Assembly: GCF_000758705.1 (NCBI RefSeq)
Contig: NZ_CP009287.1
Coordinates: forward strand, 3,100,001-3,164,000
Source of the DNA: Paenibacillus graminis
GTDB lineage: Bacteria > Bacillota > Bacilli > Paenibacillales > Paenibacillaceae
Length of the DNA: 64,000 nucleotides
Direction of reading: 5' to 3'
Below are positions 36,204-43,833 of this stretch, in pieces. The translations under genes were made by a program, and so were the position numbers. Position 1 is the stretch's first letter, and every line of letters starts with the position of its first letter. The notes under the pieces were generated by a model. The model worked only from the letters and a program-made list of their open reading frames with translations. It was not told the origin of the DNA and did no database searches.

Positions 36204-38431
36204 TCGGTCACGAATTGGGCGGCCGTTACCAAGTGATTGAACGCATCGGAGGAGGTGGCATGGCGCTCGTCTACAGAGCCCATGACATTCTGCTTAACCG
36301 GAACGTTGCTATCAAGGTTTTGCGAAATCAGTTTGTGCATGATGAGGAATTTATCCGCCGTTTCCGGCGGGAGGCGCAGTCCGCTGCGTCGTTGTCACAT
36401 CCAAATGTGGTTAGTATATATGATGTGGGACAGGAAGATGAAATTCATTATATTGTCATGGAGTATGTAGAAGGCAAGAATCTGAATGAGATTATCAAAG
36501 AACGGGCTCCACTGCAGGTGGATGAAGCCGTACGTATTGCCTCCCAGATCTGTGATGCGCTGGATCATGCCCATCAGAATCAGATCATACACCGGGACAT
36601 CAAGCCGCATAATATCCTGATCGGGCGCAATGGAAGAGTTAAGGTGACGGATTTTGGGATCGCCAGGGCCGTCACTTCCACAACGATAACCCAGACGGGC
36701 TCAGTAGTCGGATCGGTGCATTATTTTTCGCCGGAGCATGCCAAAGGGGTGACGACGGGGGAGAAGTCTGACCTTTATTCCTTGGGGATTGTGCTTTACC
36801 AAATGCTTACCGGAGTGCTTCCTTTTTTGGGCGAAAGTCCGATCAGCGTAGCCTTGAAGCATTTGCAGGAGGAATTTGAAGAGCCTCGGCTGCTGAATCC
36901 GCTGATTCCGCAAAGCGTTGAAAATGTCATTTTAAGATCCATGCGCAAAAATCCTGAGGAACGATATCAGTCAGCGAAGGAAATGCTGCAGGATCTGGAG
37001 ACCTGTCTGCTTCCGGAACGGCGCAGTGAAACCAAAACGCAGTTCCATGATGAGGAAGACGAGGACAGAACCCGCATTATTCCGGCAATCAGGCCCATGC
37101 AGCGGGGGCTCGGCAGCCGCGCTGGCAGCGGAGAAGAGCGGATGAGGCGGGATGAAGAGGAGGAGCCCCGCAGTCCGGGCAAGCGCAAGTCGGGGCGTGC
37201 TGTGCTGTGGATCAGCCTCACATTGCTGGTGCTGCTTGCTATGGGCGGAGTGGTCTGGTACGTAAATGCCAAGCTTGCCGTAGATGAAGTAGCGGTCCCC
37301 AAGGTGACCGGTATGTCTTTTGAAGCAGCGAAAGCGGAGCTTGCCAAGGTCGGGCTCGTTGCCGACGAACCGCCTACGGGGGAATACAATGCAAATTTCG
37401 AGCCTGATGTAGTATGGAAGCAGAGTAAAGAGCCGGATACTATGGTCAAGGAAGACACGCATATCGCTCTTACAGTAAACATTGCCAAGCCACTTACTAA
37501 GATGATTCCTTTAGCGGGCAAGACTGAAGAAGAAGCGATTAAGCTGCTGATCGCTGAAGGTGTGGATCAGAGCCGGATTACCCCGGACCAGCGCTACAGC
37601 GAGGATTTCCCTGAAGGGCAGGTTATCGGCACAGAGCCAGCCGTGGACAGCGAGTATGATCCGGCGACGGCGACGATCAAGCTGATTGTGAGCCAAGGGA
37701 AAGAGACCGCTGATGTGCCTGATCTTACTAACAAGCCGCAGGGAGAGGCGAAGAGCCTGCTTGAAGCGGCAGGTCTTGTCCTCGGTGAAGTCAAGGAGGA
37801 ATCCAGCTTCTCCGTCGAGAAAGGCATCGTTATGGAGCAATGGCCTTATGAAAAAGGCGATACCGCTTCGCCAGGTGAAAAGATTAACATTACCGTTAGT
37901 AAAGGTTACCCTCCTGAAGCGTTGGAATATACATTCAATGTACCGGTAGCCCCTTCGGTTGAAGGTACCAAGACCAAAATCCGCATTATTTATGCCGATG
38001 CCCGCAAGGACGGCGAGAACCAGGAATGGGGAACGCGCACGATTGCCAAAAGCCAAAGGCTGTCTGTGAAATTGCTGCTGGCCCCTAATAAGGACGGTTC
38101 CGTTTCTGTCTACCAGGATGGTGATTTTGTGGCCACCTATTCGATTAAATATGCGGATGCCAAAAATGGAACGGTGCCTGATCCGGAACCTCCGGTCCAG
38201 CACACTCCTGAGCCGACTCAGGCACCAACAGAACCGCCGCCGGCTTCTGCCGATCCAACGGTAGAACCTGAGATTCTGCCTCCATCTACTGAAGAAGGCA
38301 CAACTACAGGTTCAGTGAATCAGACAGGATATGTAGCCAGCAATGACGGCAATGGGCAGACAGCGGACAATAAAGTCAATGACAAAGATAAAGGAAACAG
38401 CAAGGAAAAAGGCAATAACAAAGACAAATAA
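36200..38431 (+). CDS. prkC: PASTA-domain Ser/Thr kinase (PrkC)
   Basis: A 743-residue membrane kinase that senses peptidoglycan fragments; in Bacillus it triggers germination and adjusts cell-wall and translation proteins. The Hanks-type kinase domain (10-270) shows the glycine loop, Lys39, HRDIKPHN at 131-138 and DFG at 151-153. A single membrane segment is near 334-354. Three PASTA repeats follow (about 365-430, 431-502, 503-568), then an immunoglobulin-like region and a Pro/Thr-rich tail ending in Lys/Asn/Asp repeats. The ATG at 36200 follows AAAGGAG. The tail after residue 660 is low complexity and variable in the family. Confidence 0.95.
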   Translation: MIGHELGGRYQVIERIGGGGMALVYRAHDILLNRNVAIKVLRNQFVHDEEFIRRFRREAQSAASLSHPNVVSIYDVGQEDEIHYIVMEYVEGKNLNEIIKERAPLQVDEAVRIASQICDALDHAHQNQIIHRDIKPHNILIGRNGRVKVTDFGIARAVTSTTITQTGSVVGSVHYFSPEHAKGVTTGEKSDLYSLGIVLYQMLTGVLPFLGESPISVALKHLQEEFEEPRLLNPLIPQSVENVILRSMRKNPEERYQSAKEMLQDLETCLLPERRSETKTQFHDEEDEDRTRIIPAIRPMQRGLGSRAGSGEERMRRDEEEEPRSPGKRKSGRAVLWISLTLLVLLAMGGVVWYVNAKLAVDEVAVPKVTGMSFEAAKAELAKVGLVADEPPTGEYNANFEPDVVWKQSKEPDTMVKEDTHIALTVNIAKPLTKMIPLAGKTEEEAIKLLIAEGVDQSRITPDQRYSEDFPEGQVIGTEPAVDSEYDPATATIKLIVSQGKETADVPDLTNKPQGEAKSLLEAAGLVLGEVKEESSFSVEKGIVMEQWPYEKGDTASPGEKINITVSKGYPPEALEYTFNVPVAPSVEGTKTKIRIIYADARKDGENQEWGTRTIAKSQRLSVKLLLAPNKDGSVSVYQDGDFVATYSIKYADAKNGTVPDPEPPVQHTPEPTQAPTEPPPASADPTVEPEILPPSTEEGTTTGSVNQTGYVASNDGNGQTADNKVNDKDKGNSKEKGNNKDK

Positions 38432-38550
38432 AAGAGACAAACTGAGCTGCCCGGGAGAAATCCCCGAGCGGCTGCAGTCAGCAGAATGACCCGGGTAGCC
38501 TGTTAACTTGGGTCATTTGTGCAAAATCAGGAGAGGATGGCTCATGATGT

Positions 38551-39456
38551 ATGCCTGAAGGAATTATCATCAAAGCATTAAGCGGTTATTATTACGTCAA
38601 ACCGCTCCGCGATGGATTGATTGCTGCCGAGGAAGAAGCTGTACAGTGCCGGGGAAGGGGAATTCTGAAGAAGAAAGGGATCGCTCCGCTTGTTGGCGAC
38701 CGTATTAAATACGTCCTGACTGAAAATGGGGAAGGCATGGTTGATGAGCTGCTTCCCAGGGAGTCCGAGCTGATCCGCCCGCAGGTAGCCAACGTCAAAC
38801 TGGCTGTGCTGCTGTTCTCTGTACGCGAGCCGGATATGAATCTGAATCTGCTGGATAAATTTCTGGTTCACATTGAGCATTCCGGCCTGGAGACACTGAT
38901 TGTGCTGACGAAGCAGGATTTGGCCGAGGACGACGGCGAAGCCACGAATCAGGTCAAAGAACTGTACGAGCACATCGGATATGAAGTGATGGTCACAAGT
39001 TCGCTTACCGGCTCCGGCAGCCAGGAGCTGCGGGAACGTCTGGCCGGAATCATCAGTGTCTTCTCCGGACAGTCCGGTGTGGGTAAGTCCACACTGCTGA
39101 ACCGCCTTGTGCCCGGCCTTGGGCTGGAGACGGGGGAGATCAGCCTCCGCTTGGGCCGGGGACGTCATACGACCCGGCATGTCGAACTGATGGATATTGG
39201 GGGAGGCGGCTTTGTGGCCGATACTCCGGGCTTCAGCCAACTTGATTTTCTGGAATTGGGTGTGGAAGAGCTGTCCGCCTGCTTCCGTGAGTTTTCCTCC
39301 TATGCCGAAAACTGTAAATTCCGCGGGTGCAGCCATATTCATGAACCGGGCTGCCATGTCATTGAGGCTGTGAATTCAGGAGCGATCGCAGACAGCCGAT
39401 ATGAGCATTACAAGCTGTTTTACAATGAAATGAAAGATAAAAAGCGGAGGTACTAA
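38551..39456 (+). CDS. rsgA: Ribosome small-subunit GTPase RsgA (CpgA)
   Basis: A 301-residue circularly permuted GTPase that helps mature the 30S subunit. An N-terminal OB fold is followed by TKQD (G4) near 115, then GQSGVGKSTLLN (G1) near 173, DTPGFSQ (G3) near 228 and a zinc knuckle with CKFRGCSHIHEPGC. The ribosome site AGGAGAGG lies 14 bases before ATG 38551; a closer out-of-frame ATG at 38544 would make only MMYA and stop at 38556-38558, overlapping the rsgA start. Translation may therefore depend on reinitiation. rpe follows four bases later. Confidence 0.94.
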   Translation: MPEGIIIKALSGYYYVKPLRDGLIAAEEEAVQCRGRGILKKKGIAPLVGDRIKYVLTENGEGMVDELLPRESELIRPQVANVKLAVLLFSVREPDMNLNLLDKFLVHIEHSGLETLIVLTKQDLAEDDGEATNQVKELYEHIGYEVMVTSSLTGSGSQELRERLAGIISVFSGQSGVGKSTLLNRLVPGLGLETGEISLRLGRGRHTTRHVELMDIGGGGFVADTPGFSQLDFLELGVEELSACFREFSSYAENCKFRGCSHIHEPGCHVIEAVNSGAIADSRYEHYKLFYNEMKDKKRRY

Positions 39457-39460
39457 CATT

Positions 39461-40129
39461 ATGATCACAATCGCACCATCGATATTGTCAGCTGATTTTG
39501 CTGCGCTTGGCGCTGAAGTTGCACAGGCGGAAGCCAGTGGCGGAGACTGGATTCATGTAGACGTTATGGACGGCCATTTTGTACCGAATATTACGCTCGG
39601 ACCGCCGATTGTAAAGGCTGTGAAGGCTCATACCTCTTTGCCGCTTGATGTTCATTTGATGATTGAGAACCCTGAACGCTATATCCCTGAGTTTGCAGCT
39701 TCGGGGGCCAGCGTCATTACAGTTCATGCCGAGGCTTGTGTACATCTTCACCGCGTGGTGCATCAGATCAAGGAGCTGGGTCTTCTTGCAGGAGTAGCAA
39801 TCAATCCGGGTACACCCGCTTCGGCGGTGCGCGAGGTGCTGGAGGATGTCGATATGGTGCTGGTAATGACTGTGAACCCGGGCTTTGGCGGACAGTCGTT
39901 TATCCCGCACACGCTGAAGAAAATCCGCCAGATCCGCGAGTGGGCCCGGGAAGTCAATCATACCTCCCTGCGTATTGAAGTTGACGGAGGCATCGCTGAA
40001 GCAACTGCCCCGCTGGTCGCTGAAGCGGGAGCAGACGTTTTGGTGGCCGGAAATGCCGTGTTCGGACGCAGTGACCGCGCAGCGGCCATCAAGGCGATCC
40101 GTGAAGCGGCAGAAGCGGCCCTGCGCTAA
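39461..40129 (+). CDS. rpe: Ribulose-phosphate 3-epimerase
   Basis: A 222-residue TIM-barrel enzyme of the pentose phosphate pathway that interconverts ribulose 5-phosphate and xylulose 5-phosphate. Signatures are APSILSADFA, HVDVMDGHFVPNITLGP, VHLMIENP, MTVNPGFGGQSF and EVDGGI. It follows rsgA by four bases as in Bacillus. In Bacillus thiN comes next; here it is absent and a terminator follows at 40185. Confidence 0.96.
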   Translation: MITIAPSILSADFAALGAEVAQAEASGGDWIHVDVMDGHFVPNITLGPPIVKAVKAHTSLPLDVHLMIENPERYIPEFAASGASVITVHAEACVHLHRVVHQIKELGLLAGVAINPGTPASAVREVLEDVDMVLVMTVNPGFGGQSFIPHTLKKIRQIREWAREVNHTSLRIEVDGGIAEATAPLVAEAGADVLVAGNAVFGRSDRAAAIKAIREAAEAALR

Positions 40130-40184
40130 TCGTAAGCACACGTTCGAACTAATGGTATAGGCCAAGTTGCTGACGCATAAATAT

Positions 40185-40220
40185 GGTTACATGAGCAGAA
40201 ATCTCATGTAGCCTTTTTTT
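40185..40220 (+). terminator. Intrinsic terminator after rpe
   Basis: GGTTACATGAG pairs with CTCATGTAGCC (one mismatch) around CAGAAAT and is followed by seven T residues. It likely ends the rlmN-to-rpe transcript. Confidence 0.88.
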
Positions 40221-40317
40221 GAGTAGAATACTTTATATGAGCGCTATAAAGTATCTTTCTATTTCTCGCTGAAACGGAAGCCGCCTCTTCCAGAGTACGG
40301 CACAGCCGGTTCTGCTA
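40221..40317 (+). repeat. Dispersed double-hairpin repeat, copy 3 of 5
   Basis: TACTTTATA and TATAAAGTA form a perfect 9-bp stem, extended by TAGAA/TTCTA beyond an internal loop. The shared linker TTCTATTTCTCGCTGAAACGG is present except at the first base. The second hairpin has drifted (CCGCCTCTTCC...). It begins directly at the end of the rpe terminator. Confidence 0.8.
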
Positions 40318-40406
40318 GGTTCAATAAGGGAGGTCTGCATTCGTTACGTTAGCGCACGACAGGAAAGTCTCCTACCGTACGGCATGAATTGATGGGAGGG
40401 TTAATG

Positions 40407-40487
40407 ATGAAATTTTATACGTTCAAGCTGCCAAGATTTTTGGGAGGTTTTGTTAAAGCGATTTTGAACACTTTTCAGAAAAGCTGA
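40407..40487 (+). CDS. spoVM: SpoVM, spore morphogenesis peptide
   Basis: A 26-residue peptide, MKFYTFKLPRFLGGFVKAIL then NTFQKS. Bacillus SpoVM is also 26 residues and has the same MKFYTxKLPxFLGGxVxA pattern. It is an amphipathic helix that recognises the convex outer forespore membrane and anchors SpoIVA, the base of the coat; Pro9, which is important for curvature recognition, is conserved. GGGAGGG lies six bases before the ATG; an ATG three bases upstream is too close. Its place before rpmB matches Bacillus. It is too short for most gene finders. Confidence 0.95.
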   Translation: MKFYTFKLPRFLGGFVKAILNTFQKS

Positions 40488-40512
40488 AGGCGGAATAGAA
40501 CAGAAAACATGA

Positions 40513-40546
40513 AAAAAGCACCTTACATATGTAAAGGGTGCTTTTT
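40513..40546 (+). terminator. Intrinsic terminator after spoVM
   Basis: AAAAAGCACC-TTAC-ATAT-GTAA-A-GGGTGCTTTTT: a long stem with one extra A and T residues on both sides, so it may also work for transcripts from the right. Confidence 0.88.
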
Positions 40547-40550
40547 GCTT

Positions 40551-40651
40551 CAAATATAAGACTTTATAAGCTCTGCGCTATAAAGTATCCTTCTATTTCT
40601 CGCTGAAACGGATACCGTCTATTTAAGGACGGCATGGCCGTTTCCACTTGA
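40551..40651 (+). repeat. Dispersed double-hairpin repeat, copy 4 of 5
   Basis: ACTTTATA / TATAAAGT gives a perfect first stem. The linker TATCCTTCTATTTCTCGCTG is identical to copies 1 and 2. The second hairpin is nearly perfect: GAAACGG pairs with CCGTTTC outside and CCGTC with GACGG inside. It lies between the spoVM terminator and the 3' end of rpmB. Confidence 0.88.
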
Positions 40652-40686
40652 TATGAGATATCGCTAGGTCTCAGAGTAATCCAAGA

Positions 40687-40875
40687 CTAAACGCGTTCAA
40701 CTTTGCCGGCTTTCAAAGCACGGGTGCTGACGTACACGCGTTTCGGTTTGCCGTTCACGAGGATACGGACCTTCTGAACGTTAACTCCCCAAGAGCGACG
40801 GTTGCGGTTATTCGCATGGGATACATGGTTGCCGCTGCCCGGTTTCTTGCCAGTTACAGTACATTTGCGGGACAT
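40687..40875 (-). CDS. rpmB: 50S ribosomal protein L28
   Basis: A 62-residue L28 with [20 protein letters not shown] and a conserved basic middle. It has a strong AGGAGG site and its own promoter at 40924-40953. It is encoded opposite to its neighbours, as in Bacillus. Only one of the cysteines of the zinc-type L28 is present (C5), so this is the zinc-free form. Confidence 0.97.
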   Translation of the reverse strand: MSRKCTVTGKKPGSGNHVSHANNRNRRSWGVNVQKVRILVNGKPKRVYVSTRALKAGKVERV

Positions 40876-40923
40876 AGATTACACCTCCTTGTTACTTACA
40901 CCTGCGTAAAACAATACTTAAAT

Positions 40924-40953
40924 ATAATATCACAGCAAAATTTGCTTCGTCAA
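40924..40953 (-). promoter_or_regulatory. Sigma-A promoter of rpmB
   Basis: On the reverse strand TTGACG, an 18-base spacer and TATTAT. The spacer contains a 13-base palindrome, AGCAAA-A-TTTGCT on the plus strand (40934-40946), which could be an operator, though none is known here. Confidence 0.65.
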
Positions 40954-41066
40954 CCGCTTCAAAAACATTTATTTCTTTTGGCTCTTATAGTACAATATAG
41001 ATTAGTGTATTATGTCCAGTTAATCATAGCATTGATTAGGCATGAAGTTAGGAAGGGGAATCCTCA

Positions 41067-42854
41067 TTGAGTAAGCGTTCTATAAACGGAACAGATTTTA
41101 CCGCAATGGTACTCGCCGGAGCGGAGAAGCTGCAGCAGCATGCAGAGCACGTCAATTCCCTCAATGTATTTCCGGTTCCGGATGGAGACACGGGTACAAA
41201 CATGAATTTGACGATGACCGCAGGCGCGAACGAATTGAAAAAAAATAATACCGCCTCTGTGGGCCAATGTGCAGGAGTATTATCCAAAGGTCTCTTGATG
41301 GGGGCACGGGGGAACTCCGGCGTTATTTTGTCACAGCTGTTCAGGGGCCTTGGACGGTATGCAGCCCAATATGATGAGTTGAACACGCAGCAATTCGCAG
41401 CAGCGCTGCAGACCGGAGTGGATACAGCCTACAAAGCGGTGGTCAAGCCGGTAGAGGGAACAATACTTACCGTCGCCAAGGAAGCTGCCAGACATGCAGT
41501 CTACTATGCGCGGCGTACTACGGATGTTACAGAGCTGATGACTGAAGTCCTGGCTAGGGCCAAAGAAGCGCTCGCTAACACACCGGAGCTTCTGCCTGTG
41601 CTCAAACAAGTGGGCGTTGTAGACTCCGGCGGTCAGGGTTTGGTTTACATTTATGAGGGCTTCCATCATTATCTGACCTGCAGCACCGGGACAGCAGTGC
41701 CAGTACCTGTACAAGGACAAGCCACTGCTTCCGCTCCTGCGGCATCGCCCTCAGCGGTGTTAACCAAACATGAGAACGTATTGTCCTCCGTGCAGTCATC
41801 CGCGCAATCACAGCTGTCTACGGAAGACATCGAATTTCTATACGACATGGAATTTTTTATTAACCGGCTGCTTGGCAGTCCCGCCAAAGCGGAATTTGAT
41901 GAGGAATCGTTTCGGAAAGCGTTGTCAGTTAATGGAGATTCCATTATTGTCATTTCGGATGATGAGACCATCAAGGTCCATGTTCATTCCAAGACTCCGG
42001 GCGAGGTCCTGAATCTGGCGCTGCAATATGGCGAAATTACGCAGATCCATATTCTTAACATGCGGGAGCAGCATCGCGATCTGCTGACCGCCGGCATGGA
42101 TATCGCACCTATGCCGGATCTGTTTGCGGATATTCCGCAGGAAGAGAGCAGCGTGCAGGCACCGGCGGTTCCACCTGCAGATGACATGGCACAATACGGA
42201 TTTATTGCTGTATCGTCCGGTGAGGGCATCTCAGATATTTTCCGCAGCCTCGGTGTGGATGCCATTCTGTCCGGCGGACAGACGATGAATCCCAGCACGG
42301 AGGATTTCGTTAACGCGATCTCGTCTATTTCGGCGAAGCATATCTATCTTCTGCCTAACAACTCGAACATTGTGCTTGCGGCTCAGCAGGCCAAGGAGCT
42401 GCTGGAAGGCGAACGTGAGATAACCGTTATTCCAAGCAAAAGCATCCCGCAGGGAATTGCCGCCGCTTTTGCCTTCCAGGAAGACGATGCGGTCGACACG
42501 AATACCAGCAACATGCTGGAGGCGATCTCCCAGGTTAAATCGGGACAGATTACCAATGCGGTCCGTGATACGGTTATTGAGGACCTGGAGATTAAATCCG
42601 GGCAGTATATCGGAATAGCCAATTCGAAGATTGTATCCGCTGCGGATGATCTGCTGGCGGCCAGCCAGGCGCTCTTAAAAAGCATGCTGGAGAATGGTGA
42701 TGAGATTGTTACAGTATTGACGGGTGCTGAATCTGAGGATTATGTCACTGAAGCACTGGAAAACTGGCTTGAAGAAGCCTATCCTCAGGTGGAAGTAGAG
42801 ATTCATAAGGGCGGCCAGCCGCTGTATTATTATCTTTTTTCCGTTGAATCCTAG
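41067..42854 (+). CDS. DhaL/Dak2-domain fatty acid kinase subunit (YloV, FakA-like)
   Basis: A 595-residue protein of the YloV/FakA type. The N-terminal DhaL-like ATP domain has PVPDGDTGTNMNLT, the metal-binding aspartates, and MGARGNSGVILSQ. A middle domain and a C-terminal DegV-like domain follow (from about 370). FakA phosphorylates fatty acids bound to a DegV-type FakB, so exogenous fatty acids can enter phospholipids. The start is TTG 41067 after AAGGGGAA. A DegV protein is encoded next (42960), which supports the pairing. The yloU (Asp23) gene that normally precedes it is missing. Confidence 0.92.
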   Translation: MSKRSINGTDFTAMVLAGAEKLQQHAEHVNSLNVFPVPDGDTGTNMNLTMTAGANELKKNNTASVGQCAGVLSKGLLMGARGNSGVILSQLFRGLGRYAAQYDELNTQQFAAALQTGVDTAYKAVVKPVEGTILTVAKEAARHAVYYARRTTDVTELMTEVLARAKEALANTPELLPVLKQVGVVDSGGQGLVYIYEGFHHYLTCSTGTAVPVPVQGQATASAPAASPSAVLTKHENVLSSVQSSAQSQLSTEDIEFLYDMEFFINRLLGSPAKAEFDEESFRKALSVNGDSIIVISDDETIKVHVHSKTPGEVLNLALQYGEITQIHILNMREQHRDLLTAGMDIAPMPDLFADIPQEESSVQAPAVPPADDMAQYGFIAVSSGEGISDIFRSLGVDAILSGGQTMNPSTEDFVNAISSISAKHIYLLPNNSNIVLAAQQAKELLEGEREITVIPSKSIPQGIAAAFAFQEDDAVDTNTSNMLEAISQVKSGQITNAVRDTVIEDLEIKSGQYIGIANSKIVSAADDLLAASQALLKSMLENGDEIVTVLTGAESEDYVTEALENWLEEAYPQVEVEIHKGGQPLYYYLFSVES

Positions 42855-42885
42855 GTAGACACTTTACTCCTTATATAGTCTCACG

Positions 42886-42932
42886 CAGAAGCGCTGCGGT
42901 GTTCCTGACCAAGTGATCATCCGGCGCTTCTG
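42886..42932 (+). repeat. 9-bp inverted repeat in the fakA-degV gap
   Basis: CAGAAGCGC (42886-42894) and GCGCTTCTG (42924-42932) are perfect complements with a 29-base loop. There is no T run, so it is not a standard terminator. It might shape the mRNA or be an operator. Confidence 0.5.
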
Positions 42933-42959
42933 TCCAATCATAGTTAGGGGAGGTATACC

Positions 42960-43820
42960 ATGAATCGTACCGTAATCGTCACCGACAGCACTTCCGATAT
43001 CCCGCCGTCCATGGCTGAAGCTTTGGGCATTGAGGTCGTTCCGTTGACCCTGATGTTCGGCGAGGAAGCATTCCGGGATAATGTGGATATGACACCGGAG
43101 CAATTCTATGAACGTCTTCCCCGTTCCACTTCGCTGCCGACTACCTCTCAGCCGTCACCGGTTGAGTATATGAATGTATACCAGGGGATTCTGGAACGTT
43201 ATCCGGGATGCCGCATCCTTTCTTTTCATATTTCCTCAGGTCTCAGCGGCACGTACCAATCGGCTGTTCTGGCTAAATCCATGCTGGAAGAGAAGGGGGA
43301 ATCTATCACCGTTGTGGATTCGCTTTCGGCTTCCTATGGATTCGGTTTTATGGTGGTCGAAGCGGCACGGCTGGCTGCGGAAGGACATAGCCCGGAGGAT
43401 ATCCTGGCACAGGCAGAGCGTCTCCGCCAGTCCCGCAAGCTGTATTTTCTGGTCGATACGCTGGAATATCTGCAAAAGGGCGGCAGAATAGGCAAAGCCT
43501 CCGCTTTTCTGGGAACGCTGCTGAACATCAAACCCATTCTTTCTATTGATGCGGAAGGAATCATCTACGCAGTCGAGAAGGTTAGGGGGCGCAAAAAGGC
43601 AGTAGCCCGCATGATCGAGCTGTTCAAACAGGATCTGCCGGGTGTGGACAAAATCAATGTGGCCGTGGGTCATACGGCTGAACCGGCTTCCGGCGAAGAG
43701 TTCCTTAAGGAATTGGCCGGACACTTCACCCTGGAAGAGAAAGTGCTGACGAACGTGGGCCCTGTAGTAGGGAGCCATGTCGGCAACGGTACTTTAGCCG
43801 TATTCATCTGGCCCGCGTAA
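42960..43820 (+). CDS. DegV family fatty acid-binding protein (FakB-like)
   Basis: A 286-residue EDD-fold protein. TDSTSDIPP at the N-terminus, then TSQPSP, SSGLSGTYQSA and DSLSASYGFG line the fatty acid pocket in the family, and GGRIGKASAFLG is also conserved. DegV proteins hold a fatty acid for phosphorylation by FakA. The start ATG 42960 follows AGGGGAGG. It sits 105 bases after the FakA-like gene, in the place where Bacillus has the sdaAB-sdaAA genes. Confidence 0.92.
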   Translation: MNRTVIVTDSTSDIPPSMAEALGIEVVPLTLMFGEEAFRDNVDMTPEQFYERLPRSTSLPTTSQPSPVEYMNVYQGILERYPGCRILSFHISSGLSGTYQSAVLAKSMLEEKGESITVVDSLSASYGFGFMVVEAARLAAEGHSPEDILAQAERLRQSRKLYFLVDTLEYLQKGGRIGKASAFLGTLLNIKPILSIDAEGIIYAVEKVRGRKKAVARMIELFKQDLPGVDKINVAVGHTAEPASGEEFLKELAGHFTLEEKVLTNVGPVVGSHVGNGTLAVFIWPA

Positions 43821-43833
43821 ATAGGGGATGAAC

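Noticed and set aside
38475..38525. Terminator after prkC based on AATGACCC/GGGTCATT
   Set aside because: The stem is real but the loop is long and there is only TTT after it, so I did not list it as a terminator; read-through into rsgA is plausible.
40816..41070. An 84-codon frame across the 5' end of rpmB and its promoter
   Set aside because: Covers the rpmB promoter and ribosome site; no ribosome site of its own.
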